From contig NC_092228.1 of NCBI RefSeq assembly GCF_036320965.1, forward strand, positions 15,425,307-15,489,306: 64,000 bases of DNA, written 5' to 3'. Position 1 is the first letter of the stretch. The number at the start of each line of letters is the position of its first letter. Positions 21,044-33,424 of this stretch are shown here, piece by piece. A program made the translations under genes and the position numbers. This DNA comes from Panulirus ornatus (Eukaryota > Arthropoda > Malacostraca > Decapoda > Palinuridae). The notes beneath the pieces were generated by a model. The model was not told the DNA's origin. It saw only the letters and a program-made list of their open reading frames with translations, and ran no database searches.

Positions 21044-22075
21044 TTTTTGTTTAGCTTATTTGTATCACCAGCTTCACCTCGTCCTCATCCCATTTTCTAC
21101 TTCGTTTAACTCCCTCTTTCATTTTATCTTTGGCGACACCCCACTTCTCCTTTAACTCGCCTCTGCTTCAGTTCACCTTGTGTTTCTCCCGTATAGCCCT
21201 CATGACATGCTGTGGTTGGGGGGGGGGGGGGCGTGGCTGTACTTGTGGTAGGCGTGGTGAGTGTGGTGGGGCCGGGTGTTGGTGGCAGGAGCTGCGCGCA
21301 CACGTGGGCAGGGGCCTGGCCGCCTGCTATGGCTTGTTCACTTAAGCAGGAAGTCAACGGTTGCATTTGGTTTATGGCCTCCGACTAGGCTCTTTGTTGA
21401 CTGTTGTTGTGTGTCACACCACTGTAGCCGCTGCCTCCGCTCCTTCCTCGGCCTACCAAACACCTCCTTACCCTACCTCTCGCTTCTCCCTCCTCTTCAC
21501 TGTATTCTCCTCACGTTGTGTGTTTCATCTACACGCTTCGTTACCCCAGATTCACCTCACCATCATCAGCTATCATTCCACTAAGCCAGACTTAAATCAT
21601 CCTTTAGTAGCCTGCCACTCCGCCTCCTGCCGTCTGCCGGGCAGCTGGTGGTGGTGGGTGGGTGTTTACCGACCGTTACTAGTGTTCTCTGGCCCGCGTC
21701 TTTCTCTCCATCCCCTCACGCCCGGCCGGCTTTGTCATGTACCTTGTAATGTGTGGTTGTTGCTGTCACCTCCCTCCCTCCATCAGTCACTACCCCCACC
21801 TGCTCCCTTCCCCGCCTACCTGCCCTCCCACCACGAGAGCGGGAGGGACTTTCCCATTCTTCCTCCCCAATTCCTACCACGTATCTCCATCACCAGTAGT
21901 GTCTCCGCCATCCCTCCCTGTGCCTAGCCTCTTCCTCAGCTCCTGCTGCACGTTCCTCGTCAACCACCTCTTCCAACATTTCACATTTCTCTGCCTCCCT
22001 CCCAGCCTCCACTTGCCTCGAGACGCTGTACAGTCGTCGTACCCAGGCAAACCGTTATTCGAGAATTTCCGGAGT

Positions 22076-22078
<3 letters not shown>
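21041..22078. other. C/T-rich DNA with chance open frames
   Basis: The 188-codon frame at 21361-21927 is Pro/Ser/Leu/His-rich and overlaps two other open frames on the same strand. I see no domain, so I do not call it coding. A G-run lies at 21220-21231. Confidence 0.5.

Positions 22079-22157
<79 letters not shown>
22079..22157. repeat. (TC)n microsatellite
   Basis: 39 TC units. Confidence 0.98.
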
Positions 22158-22159
<2 letters not shown>

Positions 22160-22347
22160 GTTTGTGTAGGATAATCCAGATTCAAAAAAAAAATTTGTAT
22201 GGTATTTTCCTGGGACTGTGATCGCTGGCTTGTATTATGTCCTGCATGGGCTTGACATCTTTAACGCCCCATCCCCCCGAGCTATGTACTCTACACCCAT
22301 GCTATCAATGAAATGCTTTGTTGGCATTGTGTCCCGGTATATCCAAA

Positions 22348-22350
<3 letters not shown>

Positions 22351-22420
<70 letters not shown>
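22351..22420. repeat. (TA)n microsatellite at the 5' end of element B
   Basis: 35 TA units that stop exactly where element B begins (TCCCTGGGGATAG). Confidence 0.97.
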
Positions 22421-22425
<5 letters not shown>

Positions 22426-22640
22426 GGGGATAGGGGAGAAAGAATACTTCCCACGTACTCCCTGCGTGTCGTAGAAGGCGACTAAAAGGGGAGGGAGCGG
22501 GTGGCTGGAAATCCTCCCCTCTCGTTTTTCTTTTATTTTCCAAAGGAAGGAACGGAGAGGGGGGCCAGGTGGGGATTTTCCCTCTGAGGCCCAGTCCTCT
22601 GTTCTTAACGCTACCTCGCAAACGCGGGAAATGGCGAATA

Positions 22641-22641
<1 letters not shown>
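22421..22641 (+). mobile_element. SINE-like element B, complete plus-strand copy
   Basis: A 221-bp element lies exactly between two (TA)n arrays. It opens TCCCTGGGGATAGGGGAGAA, continues through CGTAGAAGGCGACTAAAAGG, a GGGGCCAGGTGGGG-type centre and GAGGCCCAGTCCTCTG, and ends GCTACCTCGCAAACGCGGG then AAATGGCGAATAG. It matches the minus copy at 3780-4026. It has no open frame. A GGCTGGAAATCC motif is only a weak B-box resemblance. Mobilisation by the RTE-like LINE is inferred from the shared 3' end. Confidence 0.82.

Positions 22642-22691
<50 letters not shown>
22642..22691. repeat. (TA)n tail of element B
   Basis: 25 TA units start immediately after the element's 3' end. Confidence 0.97.
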
Positions 22692-22694
<3 letters not shown>

Positions 22695-22904
22695 TCAATA
22701 CTGTATATAGCGAGTCAGTACGGAATGACATAAACACAGAGATGCAAATACTCTATAAATATAAATTATTATTGTTGATTTACTACAGTAAGCCACTTAT
22801 GGAATATCATTAATAACAGTCATTCATAATATGATTATGTATTACAGACTAAATTTAATGTTGACTGAACATTGAAACATTGACAATTGTTTTATTCGAA
22901 GATT

Positions 22905-23552
22905 AGCAATTATAACGTTAGATTCAGAAAGAGTAATTTCTAGTATTACTTAATTATAAAGTTAGATTCAGAAAGAGTAATTCCTAGTATTACTTAATCA
23001 TAAAGTTAGATTCAGAAAGAGTAATTTCTAGTATTATTTGATTATAAAGTTAGATTCAGAAAGAGTAATTTCTAGTTTTAATTATATAATTAGATTCAGA
23101 AAGAGTAATTTCTAGTATTACTTAACCATAAAGTTAGGTTCAAAAAGAGTAATTCTTGTACTGTATTTCTTAATCATGAAGTTAGAATAAAAAAATAGTA
23201 ATTTCTAGTATTTCTTGATTAAAAAGTTAGATATAGAAAGACTAATTTCTAGTATTGATTATAAAGTGAGAATCGAAAAGAGTAATTTCTTGTATTACTT
23301 GATTAAAAAGTTAGATATAAAAAGAGTAATTTCTAGTATTGATTGTAAAGTTAGAATCGAAAAGAGTAATTTCTTGTATTACTTGATTAAAAAGTTAGAT
23401 ATAAAAAGAGTAATTACTAGTATTGATTGTAAAGTTAGAATCGAAAAGAGTAATTTCTTGTATTACTTGATTAAAAAGTTAGATATAAAAAGAGTAATTA
23501 CTAGTATTGATTGTAAAGTTAGAATCGAAAAGAGTAATTTCTTGTATTACTT
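22905..23552 (+). repeat. AT-rich 44-bp satellite with 84-bp higher-order repeat
   Basis: The left part (22905-23210) is monomers of about 44 bp carrying AAAGTTAGATTCAGAAAGAG then TAATTTCTAGTATTACTT. The right part (23215-23552) alternates two monomer types (TTAGATATAAAAAGAG and TTAGAATCGAAAAGAG) as 84-bp dimers. Because 84 is a multiple of three, a false repeat protein of 132 codons (23215-23613) appears, with a 28-residue period. Confidence 0.93.
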
Positions 23553-24884
23553 TTGTATTGATAGAGACGTTGTGATCGGTTGTTACCGGGCTGTCTGCCA
23601 CAGGCTACGATGAGAACAAGGGAGGGATATTTTGCCGAGGGATTTTACATGTGTTTACATCACATTTGTAGAGTTTTACACTTGTCCATATCCCACCGGG
23701 CGTGAGTTACACAGGTCCGTTATCTCGCCTGTAGAGTTACATGTGTCCGTACATGTTGCACGTACCCGCCCTTGACGTGCTTGGTGAGAGCTACGTGTCC
23801 ATTTCTTACCCAGTGAGTGCGGCGTGTCCAAGTCTCACCTCATGACCGTTTACCTCGTCGGTGGTTCATAACTCATCGGGAACCTGGACGTTCCTCCCAC
23901 AGTTATGCATAGTTCCAGTTTTTGTCGTCGTGTGTTTCAAGCAGTTGTAACTTGATCGGCACACGGGACCTCATTATTGAAATTACTATGGAGTACGGTC
24001 AAGGTCTCGAGGGTTCGATGCTCGAGAGAAACGACATTTAAAAAGGGGCAATATACCGCCATGGCACCGTTCGACTACCAGTCTCCTGTAAGACGTCTGC
24101 CGTTAGTTAAGTGCCGTGGTACGGTTCGACTACCAGACTAGTCTCTTTGAAGGACGCTAGCAAGGGTGGCTGGCGCGAGGGAACGTATACAAATCACAGC
24201 GAATAACCGTCCAGCACGGGAACCTTCTCCATGTTTGTAGCCGTGGACAAAGGAGTTATATGGTGGGAGGCGAGGCAGGCGTGACGTTCACATCACCGCA
24301 GTGCTGTGCAGCCTGTAGTGTCGGCCGGTGGATGGACGGACACCAAGAGCGCCGCGTCCTGACTCCATTTCCCAGTCTAACCCCAGCCGCCCCCTCCCCG
24401 CCCCGCCCCGCACAAACCCTCGTTAGATATTTTTTTTCCCCCAGAATAAACGAGATCGTCAAAATGCTTGATGATGGCACAAATTGCTTTATTAAACCAA
24501 ATATTAGTCAGGCGTGTGCAGGGTCTCGTTAGGACTCTGTTTAGTCTCGGTAAAACTGGTTCGTGTTTAGTAAATGTTTACTGTCTGTTGATTATAACGA
24601 AATAATTGGCCGCTGAATTAGGTGAAGTAGAAAAGCTCACGCTGAATATGGCCGGAATATATTGAATAATCCACTTGTCATTGGGGTACCAGGTTGCACT
24701 GACGTACCAATTCTGAACCGAGTTATATCAGGCTGACTATACTCCAGCCAGTATATATATTGGGCCGGGACACATTGTCCTGCCAGTATGGACCTGGATA
24801 TATTGGCCAGGATCATTCTGACGTAAAATAGTACCACTGTGCTGCACAGACATGAATTAGGCTTTGCCTCTACTGACGACACAG

Positions 24885-24888
<4 letters not shown>
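23553..24888. other. No recognisable gene
   Basis: Unique sequence. Two copies of GTACGGTTCGACTACCAG or a near variant occur at 24064-24083 and 24119-24138. Frames at 24256-24532 overlap on both strands. Confidence 0.55.

Positions 24889-24920
<32 letters not shown>
24889..24920. repeat. Poly-T, 32 bases
   Basis: An unbroken run of 32 T. It could be the reversed poly-A of a retrocopy, but no recognisable gene or element ends at it. Confidence 0.95.
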
Positions 24921-24922
<2 letters not shown>

Positions 24923-25040
24923 GTATTTCCTCCTCCATCTTAAATAAAAGACTTAAAACTTATCAGTTTTTGGGTAAGTTGACTGATGCACATCATCTTG
25001 GGTTGTTACGTGGGTCACCTGTTACTGTGTGACCTCCTGG

Positions 25041-25220
25041 TCACGAAGGTACGACCCCTTGAGCGAGAGAGCTCGATCGTAGGATGTGATGGCCTGACCT
25101 TTGACTTGACGCCGAAGGATCAGGTCAAACACTCCTACCGTCATACCCCAGTGATCGTGCAGTCGTGCTCTAGGGTCGTATCGTTGTGATAAAGGATCAT
25201 CTCTTCGTGCTAAAGGATTG
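25041..25220. repeat. Scattered relics of the 20-21 bp minisatellite family
   Basis: ACGAAGGTACGACCCCTTGAG is near 25043. Reverse-oriented pieces (GTGCAGTCGTGCTCTAGGGTC, TCTTCGTGCTAAAGGA) lie at 25157-25216. A one-mismatch DR1 (TGACCTTTGACTT, 25095-25107) lies between them. Confidence 0.6.
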
Positions 25221-25906
25221 CATTTTGTACTTTACGTGCCGAAGATGTTAACCAGAAATATTGTAAACCGACAGTCATCTGGTGTGTGTGTGGTAGCAGG
25301 TGTAATTGATCACGCTAAATTGACCAGCCCATGATAAAATCACCCTTCTGGAGATATTCTAATTAGTTTATGACAGGAATTCAGCGAGAGACCTCGGGGG
25401 AGCAAGGCTGGAGATAGCGAGCGAGGGCTGGTAGAATAATGGCGAGACCTCGAGGAGGAGAGATAGAAGACGGACGAGGGTTATAACACAGCAAGTGTGA
25501 TGGAGTGGGGGGGAGGCTGCGGCGACCTCCGTGAGTTGTGGTGGGTGAGACATGGACCACAGTTGTTATCTCTGGCTTACAGGCCCTTTGGCCGGCACGG
25601 TGCGGCGCGGCTAGAGCAGGTCGCCGTCTCTCATGAGGTGTGTGCGTGTGTGTGTGTGTATGTGGATATCCACGACACGTGCCTGGCGCCCTGGACTGCC
25701 TGGGTACACTGAGAGGTTGCCGACACCACTCCTCAAGGCAGTGATAAGTCCACTCACGTTCATGTCTCACATGACCGTGAAGATGGTGCTTTGATTTTCT
25801 GGGTCATGAGGATTGCTGCTGCAGGCATAAAGATGCACGCTTGTGTTGGAGACATGGCCACGGAGGAGACATTCGCTCAGGTACGGGACACCCACAACTA
25901 TGGTGT

Positions 25907-25908
<2 letters not shown>
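25221..25908. other. No recognisable gene
   Basis: Unique GC-leaning DNA with a short GT-rich tract at 25639-25662. Confidence 0.5.

Positions 25909-25991
<83 letters not shown>
25909..25991. repeat. (CT)n microsatellite
   Basis: 41 CT units. Confidence 0.98.
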
Positions 25992-25993
<2 letters not shown>

Positions 25994-27161
25994 CATCCAC
26001 GAAAACGTCCATTGTTTCTTTCGTGAAAACGAACCTGTGGATATTACGACTCTGTTGATAGAGATGCTCCCACAAATCGCACCCAAATTGCACTCGCAAA
26101 TCTTCTCAAGTCCTGTCCAGTCCTCACGCTGTCATATTGTCACCAAACCTTTCAGGGACCTTCATCATGACCAGTTGTGTACCCATAGAAAGATTGAGCG
26201 CGTGGTAGTCATGATTCACCCAAGGGGTTCATCATCATGGTCAGTGACCTCGTATCTCGTACCACAAGCTGTACATACGGGGAACCGATCCCTCGCGCTC
26301 AATCCCCACGTCAACACAGTAAAGCATAAACCACTCTTTACGCGCCTCGCGCTACACTGGGATGCGCAATACTTCTGTCGCACGTCACATAAACCACTTA
26401 TTTAACTCTCTTGAGCCCGACGGTATAATGGCTTGCCTTTCTACCTCGCGAGGGTCAGGTGAATGTTCCAGGTCATCATACCCAAGGATTGTACCGTGGT
26501 GGTCAAGGAGGTCAAGCCACTTGCCACAGCTTGTGTATACCACAGTTTACAGAGGACGCTCTTTGTGTCATAGGCTTCCGTCACGTGCAAGAAGGCCATG
26601 CCAGGGCTATAGGCCTTGATTCAAGCATGAAGAAAAGGCAGAAATTACAAAGGCCAAGGGCTCATGAAGGCCAGCCGTAGGTAAAACTCATTACAAGGGT
26701 TCGTTCTTAGCCCAATTCAGTCCGCACGTTTATAAATGACCGATAATTTGGTGCTGTCAACTAACGTCCCTGAATTTGCCGACGGTCCAAAAATCGGACG
26801 CTGGATAAATTTCAGAAAATTCAGAATGAGCTGGACCAGATGTCAACCAGGTGTACGACATTTAAAGTCACCATTTACATACATAAAGTGATGCGCTTGT
26901 ATGTGAAAACAGTATAAGTACAGGTTGTATGCAAACGCGTTTGTAGACGAGGAAGAAAGTAAGGCTCTTCACTGTTTACGATCTCTTAGTCTGCTCTACA
27001 GATAGTCTGCTTTACAGAGTTAGTGAGTCCCCCAGCATGAAGCTTGAACTACAAGAAGACCAGGCGCCATATTGACCCCCAGTAACTCGATAGCTAAGAG
27101 GGTGCGGTACAGAGGTCTGGTCTCCGCCTTGCCAGATGGGGCAAGACAGGATTGATTAAGA

Positions 27162-27165
<4 letters not shown>
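25992..27165. other. No recognisable gene
   Basis: Unique sequence. The 204-codon frame at 25791-26405 is produced by the CT repeat running on into an open stretch. No domain is recognised in the part beyond the repeat. Confidence 0.5.

Positions 27166-27235
<70 letters not shown>
27166..27235. repeat. (GA)n microsatellite
   Basis: About 34 GA units. Confidence 0.98.
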
Positions 27236-27378
27236 CAGGATTAATGCCAACACCAGGAGACGAGGGGAGGGGTGAAGGAACCGGAGCTGTCATCTCTACA
27301 GAATTCAAGCTTTTCTTGTTGACTTCAGAAATGTTTTAAGCAAGATGATTACCAGGATTAACATATCAAGAGAGGGAG

Positions 27379-27876
27379 GGACTCCTTGTGGACTTCAGGG
27401 ACTCCTTGCTGACTTCAGGGACTCCTCGTTGACTTCAGGGACTCCTCGTTGACTTCAAGGACTCCTTGCTGACTTCATGGACTCCTTGCTGACTTCAGGG
27501 ACTTCTTGCTGACTTCAGAGACTCTTTGTTGACTTCAGGGACTCCTTGCTGACTTCAGGAACTCCTTGTTGACTTCAGGGACTCCTTACTGACTTCAGGG
27601 ACTCCTTGTTGACTTCAGGGACTCCTCGTTGACTTCAGGGACTCCTTGCTGACTTCAGGAACTCCTTGCTGACTTTAGGGACTCCTTGTTGACTTCAGGG
27701 ACTCCTTGCTGACTTCAGGGACTCCTTGCTGACTTCAGGGACTCCTTGCTGACTTCAGGAACTCCTTGCTGACTTCAGGGACTCCTTGTTGACTTCAGGA
27801 ACTCCTTGTTGACTTCAGGGACTCCTTGTTGACTTCAGGGACTCCTTGCTGACTTCAGCGACTTCTTGTTGACTTG
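27379..27876 (+). repeat. 20-bp minisatellite, about 25 copies
   Basis: Consensus GACTTCAGGGACTCCTTGCT with C/T exchange near the end (TTGCT, TTGTT, TCGTT) and GGG/GGA exchange. No indels are seen, so the phase is kept for 500 bp. Confidence 0.95.
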
Positions 27877-28887
27877 TTAATCTTACAGATACTTCAGAAT
27901 AACATCGCTGCTGGTTGTGGTTCGACGCACGTGAGGGTTCCTGTAACTAGAACCAGCGAGGTACAGCCGGATGAGACGAGAGACTTTGCCGTTAGTTAGG
28001 GAATAAGATGCTTTAGGTTGAGCACTGGAGTGAAGTGGCTTTTGATATCGTAAAGCCCCGGGACACAGTATACACTGGACCAGGAAGACGAGGAAGACTG
28101 TGTGTCTCTAGTTGCACATCGGCCGTTAACAAGGTTAAGATAAAGGCCCTCCATCCCTCGGGCAGGTAACCTTGTCACAGGCGAACACGACCCCTGTAAT
28201 ATGTGGATGAGAGAGAGAGAGAGAGAGAGGTCCGGCACCCTCTTCTGCCAATGGCTGTTCGTGTAATCACTTCTAATTATATTGGCAGAGGTCATGTCGG
28301 TTGACCTATAATTATACGAACCTCTGTAGTTAGTTAGGGGGGGGGGTTACCTCCTCCCTCTACCACCACCACCTCCCCTCCCCACCACCACCACCTCTTG
28401 TGTCTCCCACATTCACAGTTTATTTCCCCTCTGTGGCTTCACTACTGGTGCCCTTCCCTGACCTCAGCTTACCCTACTGTCTCTTTCCCGTCATGGCATC
28501 TGGCGTGGGAGATGAAATTAGAATTTTTCTTGATCATTCAGGCAGTTTTGTGACGGTATCCCCGGGGGTTTACGTAAACCACAATTATACTCTCATTGCT
28601 TAGTGTTTGTAACGTCTTGGGGCAGCAGTGAGGTAGTTGAGTGTCGTTTGACGTGAGTAGGACCTACAGGGATCGATGTGGAGGAAAGTCCTTGGCTTGC
28701 TTCGGTGTTTTGGAAGACGAGGAAGACGGTGTGACGTCAGAGGGCGTGACGTAGGAGAAGTCGTGACGTCAGCGGTGGACGGTGTGCCAAGGCTCGGGTG
28801 GCGTGGGCGGTGCCATAGCTGGTGGTGTGAGTGGCATGGATGATGCCGAAGTTGTCGGTGTGAGAGGTACGGGTGGCGTGGATGGTG

Positions 28888-28889
<2 letters not shown>
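27877..28889. other. No recognisable gene
   Basis: Unique sequence with a short (GA)10 at 28209-28228 and a G-run at 28338-28346. Confidence 0.5.
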
Positions 28890-28937
<48 letters not shown>

Positions 28938-29065
28938 ATATATAGTACACATAAGTGGTGTAGAGAGTGAAGGTGTGTTTGGGAATGGTTGGTGCGGTGT
29001 GTGTGTTGTGTGTATGTGGATGATGTGTGTGATGTGCGTCTGGAGGTTGTGGTGCGGTGTAGGAA

Positions 29066-29094
<29 letters not shown>
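28890..29094. repeat. GT-rich tract with two (GT)n arrays
   Basis: (TG)n at 28889-28933 and 29067-29094 with degenerate GTGTG sequence between. A 324-codon minus frame (28600-29574) runs through the reversed AC repeats as Thr/His and is not a gene. Confidence 0.9.
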
Positions 29095-29097
<3 letters not shown>

Positions 29098-32000
29098 GGG
29101 CTGTGTTTGGAATGGTCGTCGGTATGTTTCGAGTGTGTGGCAGGAGTATAGGGAATGAGGATGACGTATGGTTGTGTGTGATATTGATGTACCTATGGTT
29201 GTATGAGGTGTAGGTATATTCGTGTGGGTATGTGTAGCCTGGGTCATGCATATACCTAGGTATGAGTGTAAGTGTAGGGAGAAGTTTACACGAGTGTGGG
29301 GAGAATCCTGGATAAACTCTGGGTGTAGGGAAACGTCTATATGGGTGTAGGTGTTGGGGAGAAATCTAGATGGTGTAGGTTTATAGAGATGGGGGTGTGA
29401 TGGTAGGTATATAAGGGTGGTTTGAGGTGGTGTCGTACGAAAGGGCATGTCTTGCATCCCACGTCTCACGGACGTGCGGGAGAAAGAAAAAAAGAAAATT
29501 GATAGTTGAGGTGTATCATGACTGCTCCTGACAAGGGCCCTTGGCTGAGATTTAATTGACCCCGGTGAGGACATTACCTCTGACCTTCTGTCCTTTGATT
29601 CTCGCCTGCATTGACTCAGTTAAAGTCTGACATTGTTTTTTTTTTTTTTTTTATACCACCGTGAGATGAGGCATCACTTGAGGTGTCTGTACCACCATTT
29701 ATGATGCTGGTTGAGGGCCCCCGTGTTGCATTTGATGATGCTGGTTGAGGGCCCCCGTGTTCCTGCCTACAGAAGGCCTGAATACCAGTGAACTGGAGTG
29801 TCCCTGTCCTCGTCCTCTCCCACGGTAGAACATAACATGGCTGGTCAGGTGGCACGATGTTCACTCATGCCACTTACGTACCTGTGAGAGAGACGCCAGC
29901 AAACGTCGTAGCTACTTTTAGCATCGCGTTGATAGAGAAAAAAAAGGTGGAAATGCTAAATTATGTAAGGCTTAAGTTGGATTCCGCGAGACGTTTGGGG
30001 GGGGAGTTCATTCTTGCGTAAGGCACTGCACTATCATAGGCAACCGTGGCTTGCCAGCCCCCTTTTTCCCTCCCCTGAGTCGGGAATTTGATCTGATACA
30101 CTGGTGGGTAGAGTTCTGCACACAGGTGGAGCCGGCGGTATAATTAGACGGTGAGGTGGGTGATGCGTCGGTTGGCAGCAGGTTTTCGTATGTGAGGAGA
30201 TAAAATGCCGAAGGTGAGGAAGGTATGATGTTGTAGACACGAGACTTTTTGAAGAGTGGTACAGCCATTCATCACTTACTGCAGGTGATTGGTTGGCGAA
30301 GTAGAGTCTAGTAGAGGGTATCGGGAGGAGTAGAAGTAGACTGCAGAGTAGGTGGGTGGCAGAATGAATGGATGGATATAATAAATCAACTGTTGAGTGT
30401 CAGACATGACTCAGTGATGAAGTCAGAGGAGTGGCATGTGTACGATCGTGCGTTGCGATGATGTTTGGAGTGTTAGAATTGGAAGGTGTAATTGTTAACT
30501 TTAGTCCCGCCTGACAGATCCATATTGTGTACGTAATGAACTGTGTTAAAGCTTCTGCGCTATGTTGGTTCACTGCAGCCTTCTGGATGTATATATGTGT
30601 TCCACGTGTATGAATGAGCTTCGGTGTGCATTTGATTCATCCTATACGATAGGAATTTGGAGCTCGTCAAACGTAACAACGTGACTATCACGACCCTTCC
30701 TTCCCCTGTCCCGTTGATTGGCTGGACTGGGCTGGGAGATGAGGGGGATGGGTTGAGGGAGGTGGGGAGGAAGCAGTATCGGCTGTTGACCACCCCTCCC
30801 ACACCCCACACGTGGTCAACCATTGTGTGTGGCAGTGGCGCCTGTGGGTGGCTCACATCCGTAAAAGACTGCCAGGGATGGGTCAACTGTTGCGTGGGTG
30901 TGAGGGTGTGTCTGGACAGCTGGGGGCTTGAGGGTCGGTGGTCGGGCGTGGGGAGGGAGGAAGAGGCCCCCCAGGGGAGTGGAAGTGATGGATAAAGGGT
31001 GCACGAGGGAGGGATAGAAATGAACGGCGATGTGAGCTTGGGAAGGACAGAGAGGGAGGTTAGCGTGGCTGTGAGGGAGCGCCAGATTGTGGAAAAGCTC
31101 TGTAAGGAAGGGAGGGAAGTCAGTCGGTCGTGATGCAATTCAAAGTATATAAAGCTGCGAGAAATGACGGGTTAGGGTCAGGAGTATATGGATAGGAGAT
31201 GGGAGCGATTGCTACAGGGGAGAGGCAGGATGCGAGGGAGGAAGAGGGAGGAAGTGGGATGAAGTTACAGAGTAGTGATCACCAGATGGGGGGAAAAATA
31301 GTGAAGTTAAAAGTACGTATACGTGAAGAACTCCAGCTTGACAGGAGGGAGATAGGAAGAGATGTGATTAAGGAAGAATGGAGGAAATATCTGATTGCGG
31401 TGGAGAAGTTTGAAGGCTGCTAGGACGTGGAATGGGATGTGTGAATAAAGGTTGATGGAGCTGAAAGGGGTTATGACAGGATGGACGTGGCCCGAAGAAA
31501 ACGAGGGAAGCTGTGAAAAGTCACTGAAAGAACAGAATGTAGTTTGATGTGAAGGGTAACGACAAGAGCGGACACTCGACCATGCACTTTTGCTCTCCGG
31601 ATATTGCAGAGTTAGGAAATGCGTAGCGATCATTCTCAGTGTGAACTGACTGTGAACAGTCAGAGCTACTGACAGCGACTGACAACACTAAGCCGTCTGC
31701 ACTAAAGCGGTGACTGGAGAAATACATGATTATTTACACGTGAAAAAATGCCGATAGATGAATAGGTCTGATCCCCAGTGAACACTCGGATTGTTCCCAG
31801 TTGCTTTAACAGACGTGGAAAAGCTATAATGTATTACTTCTTGTATCAAATAGTGCCATGAACGTCTGGGCACCTGAAAAATATTCCTCACACAAGTGGT
31901 GAGTGTTCGAAAGGTTATGTATTGCTTGGTGGAGACCCCTCTGTGAATGTCTACAACGTTCACTTGGTCCACTCAGGTTGTACTGATGGGTACGACATGC

Positions 32001-32551
32001 AGGAGATACGTGGGCAGTATACTTTCTCCCTGTACATAGAGTATATGATATTTGTTTCAAAGTTTAGAAGGCCTCTGGTGCCACTTACCTTTCTTAAGCT
32101 TCACCAGTTCGCCTAAACTGAAGCTGGCCATCATCATCATCAGAGCGTCTCCCGCTGAATTTCTCTGACGTCTTTGTCAAAACGACGAACGTATTTAGAT
32201 AACCAATCAACTTTCAGAATTCATAAAGAATAGTGATGGATAAACCTTGAAAAAAAGAAAGTGTGTGAAATAAGAATAGTGAAATATTTATAGTCGTATG
32301 CATATCATTTATTCAGGTACGAAGGCTGAGGAGGGGGGGGTTGGTCTGTGAGCAGTACCATGACGAGACTGGTGACGGGAAAGTGACCAGAGTTACTCAC
32401 TGTCACAGCACAAGCCTTGAGGTCCTCGTCTAAGGCGCCTGTGCCAGCATTGTGGGACAAGTGTTGATGTCGTTGAGCCAGGTGGTCGTCACAATGAGAG
32501 CTCTGGCCGTCGTCCACCTTGGGCTGGCGATTAAACTTTTTTTCTGCATGA
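29095..32551. other. Mostly unique DNA, no recognisable gene
   Basis: Small features only: a T-run at 29637-29652, a 26-bp duplication TGATGCTGGTTGAGGGCCCC at about 29704 and 29738, and a G-run at 29996-30005. The open frames at 30560-31423 (up to 192 codons, minus) are Pro/Ser/Thr-rich or acidic and overlap on both strands. I recognise no domain. Confidence 0.5.
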
Positions 32552-32645
32552 CAGCACGACCACGACGGTCATGTCATAGGTCACTGCATTATGACTGAGG
32601 GGCGTTCCATCGTGCTCTGTGGTCGTACCTTCGTGCTGCACCCCG
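32552..32645. repeat. Relics of the 20-21 bp minisatellite family
   Basis: ACCACGACGGTCATGTCATAGG (+) and CCATCGTGCTCTGTGGTCGT then ACCTTCGTGCTG (-) are recognisable units in both orientations. Confidence 0.6.
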
Positions 32646-32954
32646 AGACATTATAGAGAAATGGCGGTGAAGTGGTTCCAGTAATGTGCAACTGGGCAGC
32701 AGTGAAGGTTTACCTTCGCCAGAATTAGCGTGGACTCTTATAAACGTTTAACAAGTATTATTTGATGGAGGTCGGTGACTGTGGGTGAATTGGCTGTAGT
32801 CAAGGTAACTTACGGTGAAGTCAGTCAAGGTAACTTACGGTGAAGTCAGGTACACTCGTGGATGTTCCGGGGGTACGTAACACGCGTTCCGTGAGCACCT
32901 TAACGGAACGCAAGATTCCAAACAGCATCCTATGGCATGTATAAAGTGGGAGAT

Positions 32955-33056
32955 ATTCTTGGTCGTACCTTACGTCTGCCTTAAGGTGTAACGGAGGTCT
33001 TCTAAGCCCACATCTTTGTCTGGGACCTCACCTTACCTTACCTTACCTTACCTTAC

Positions 33057-33097
<41 letters not shown>

Positions 33098-33275
33098 TTA
33101 TCTTATCTTATCTTATCTTATCTTATCTTATCTTATCTTATCTTACGATAGTTTCGGAGGTCTTTTACGTCGACAGCTCGGTCTGGGACCTTGCCTTACC
33201 TTACGTGTATAACTTACGATGGTTTCGGAGGTCATCTTCTCCCCCACAGCTGGGTCAAAGTTGTTACTTCTTTGC
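32955..33275 (+). repeat. CCTTA/TCTTA pentanucleotide array with GATGGTTTCGGAGGTC units
   Basis: A CCTTA/TCTTA run at about 33029-33144 is flanked on both sides by a longer unit. That unit contains ACGATGGTTTCGGAGGTC, a T/C-rich stretch, CACAGCTCGGTCTGGGACCT and then CCTTACCTTA. The same compound unit recurs near 62.05-62.22 kb and 63.25-63.72 kb. Confidence 0.85.
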
Positions 33276-33424
33276 TCAGCCAGTCTGGTGGAGGCCGCTG
33301 CCCATAGGCTCACATACAAGTATGACATCACAAGATACAGTACACGCCTACTGACGGAGGAACACTTTGCAGCGCTCACAAAAAAAAGAAAAAACCATAT
33401 AAGAAATTATTTTTCGTGAATGTT

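Noticed and set aside
21361..21927. 188-codon plus-strand frame
   Set aside because: Low stop density in C/T-rich DNA explains it. No recognisable protein features.
22905..23552. CRISPR-like array of regularly spaced repeats
   Set aside because: Repeats are contiguous without unique spacers, and the window is clearly eukaryotic.
22905..23613. 132-codon Lys/Ile-rich repeat protein
   Set aside because: It is the 84-bp satellite dimer translated. The frame starts and stops with the array.
24889..24920. Poly-T as the end of a processed pseudogene on the minus strand
   Set aside because: No open or gene-like sequence precedes it on that strand, and no duplicated target sites were evident by eye.
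28600..29574. 324-codon minus-strand Thr/His/Pro-rich frame
   Set aside because: Runs through reversed GT arrays and low-complexity DNA, with no domain or splice support.
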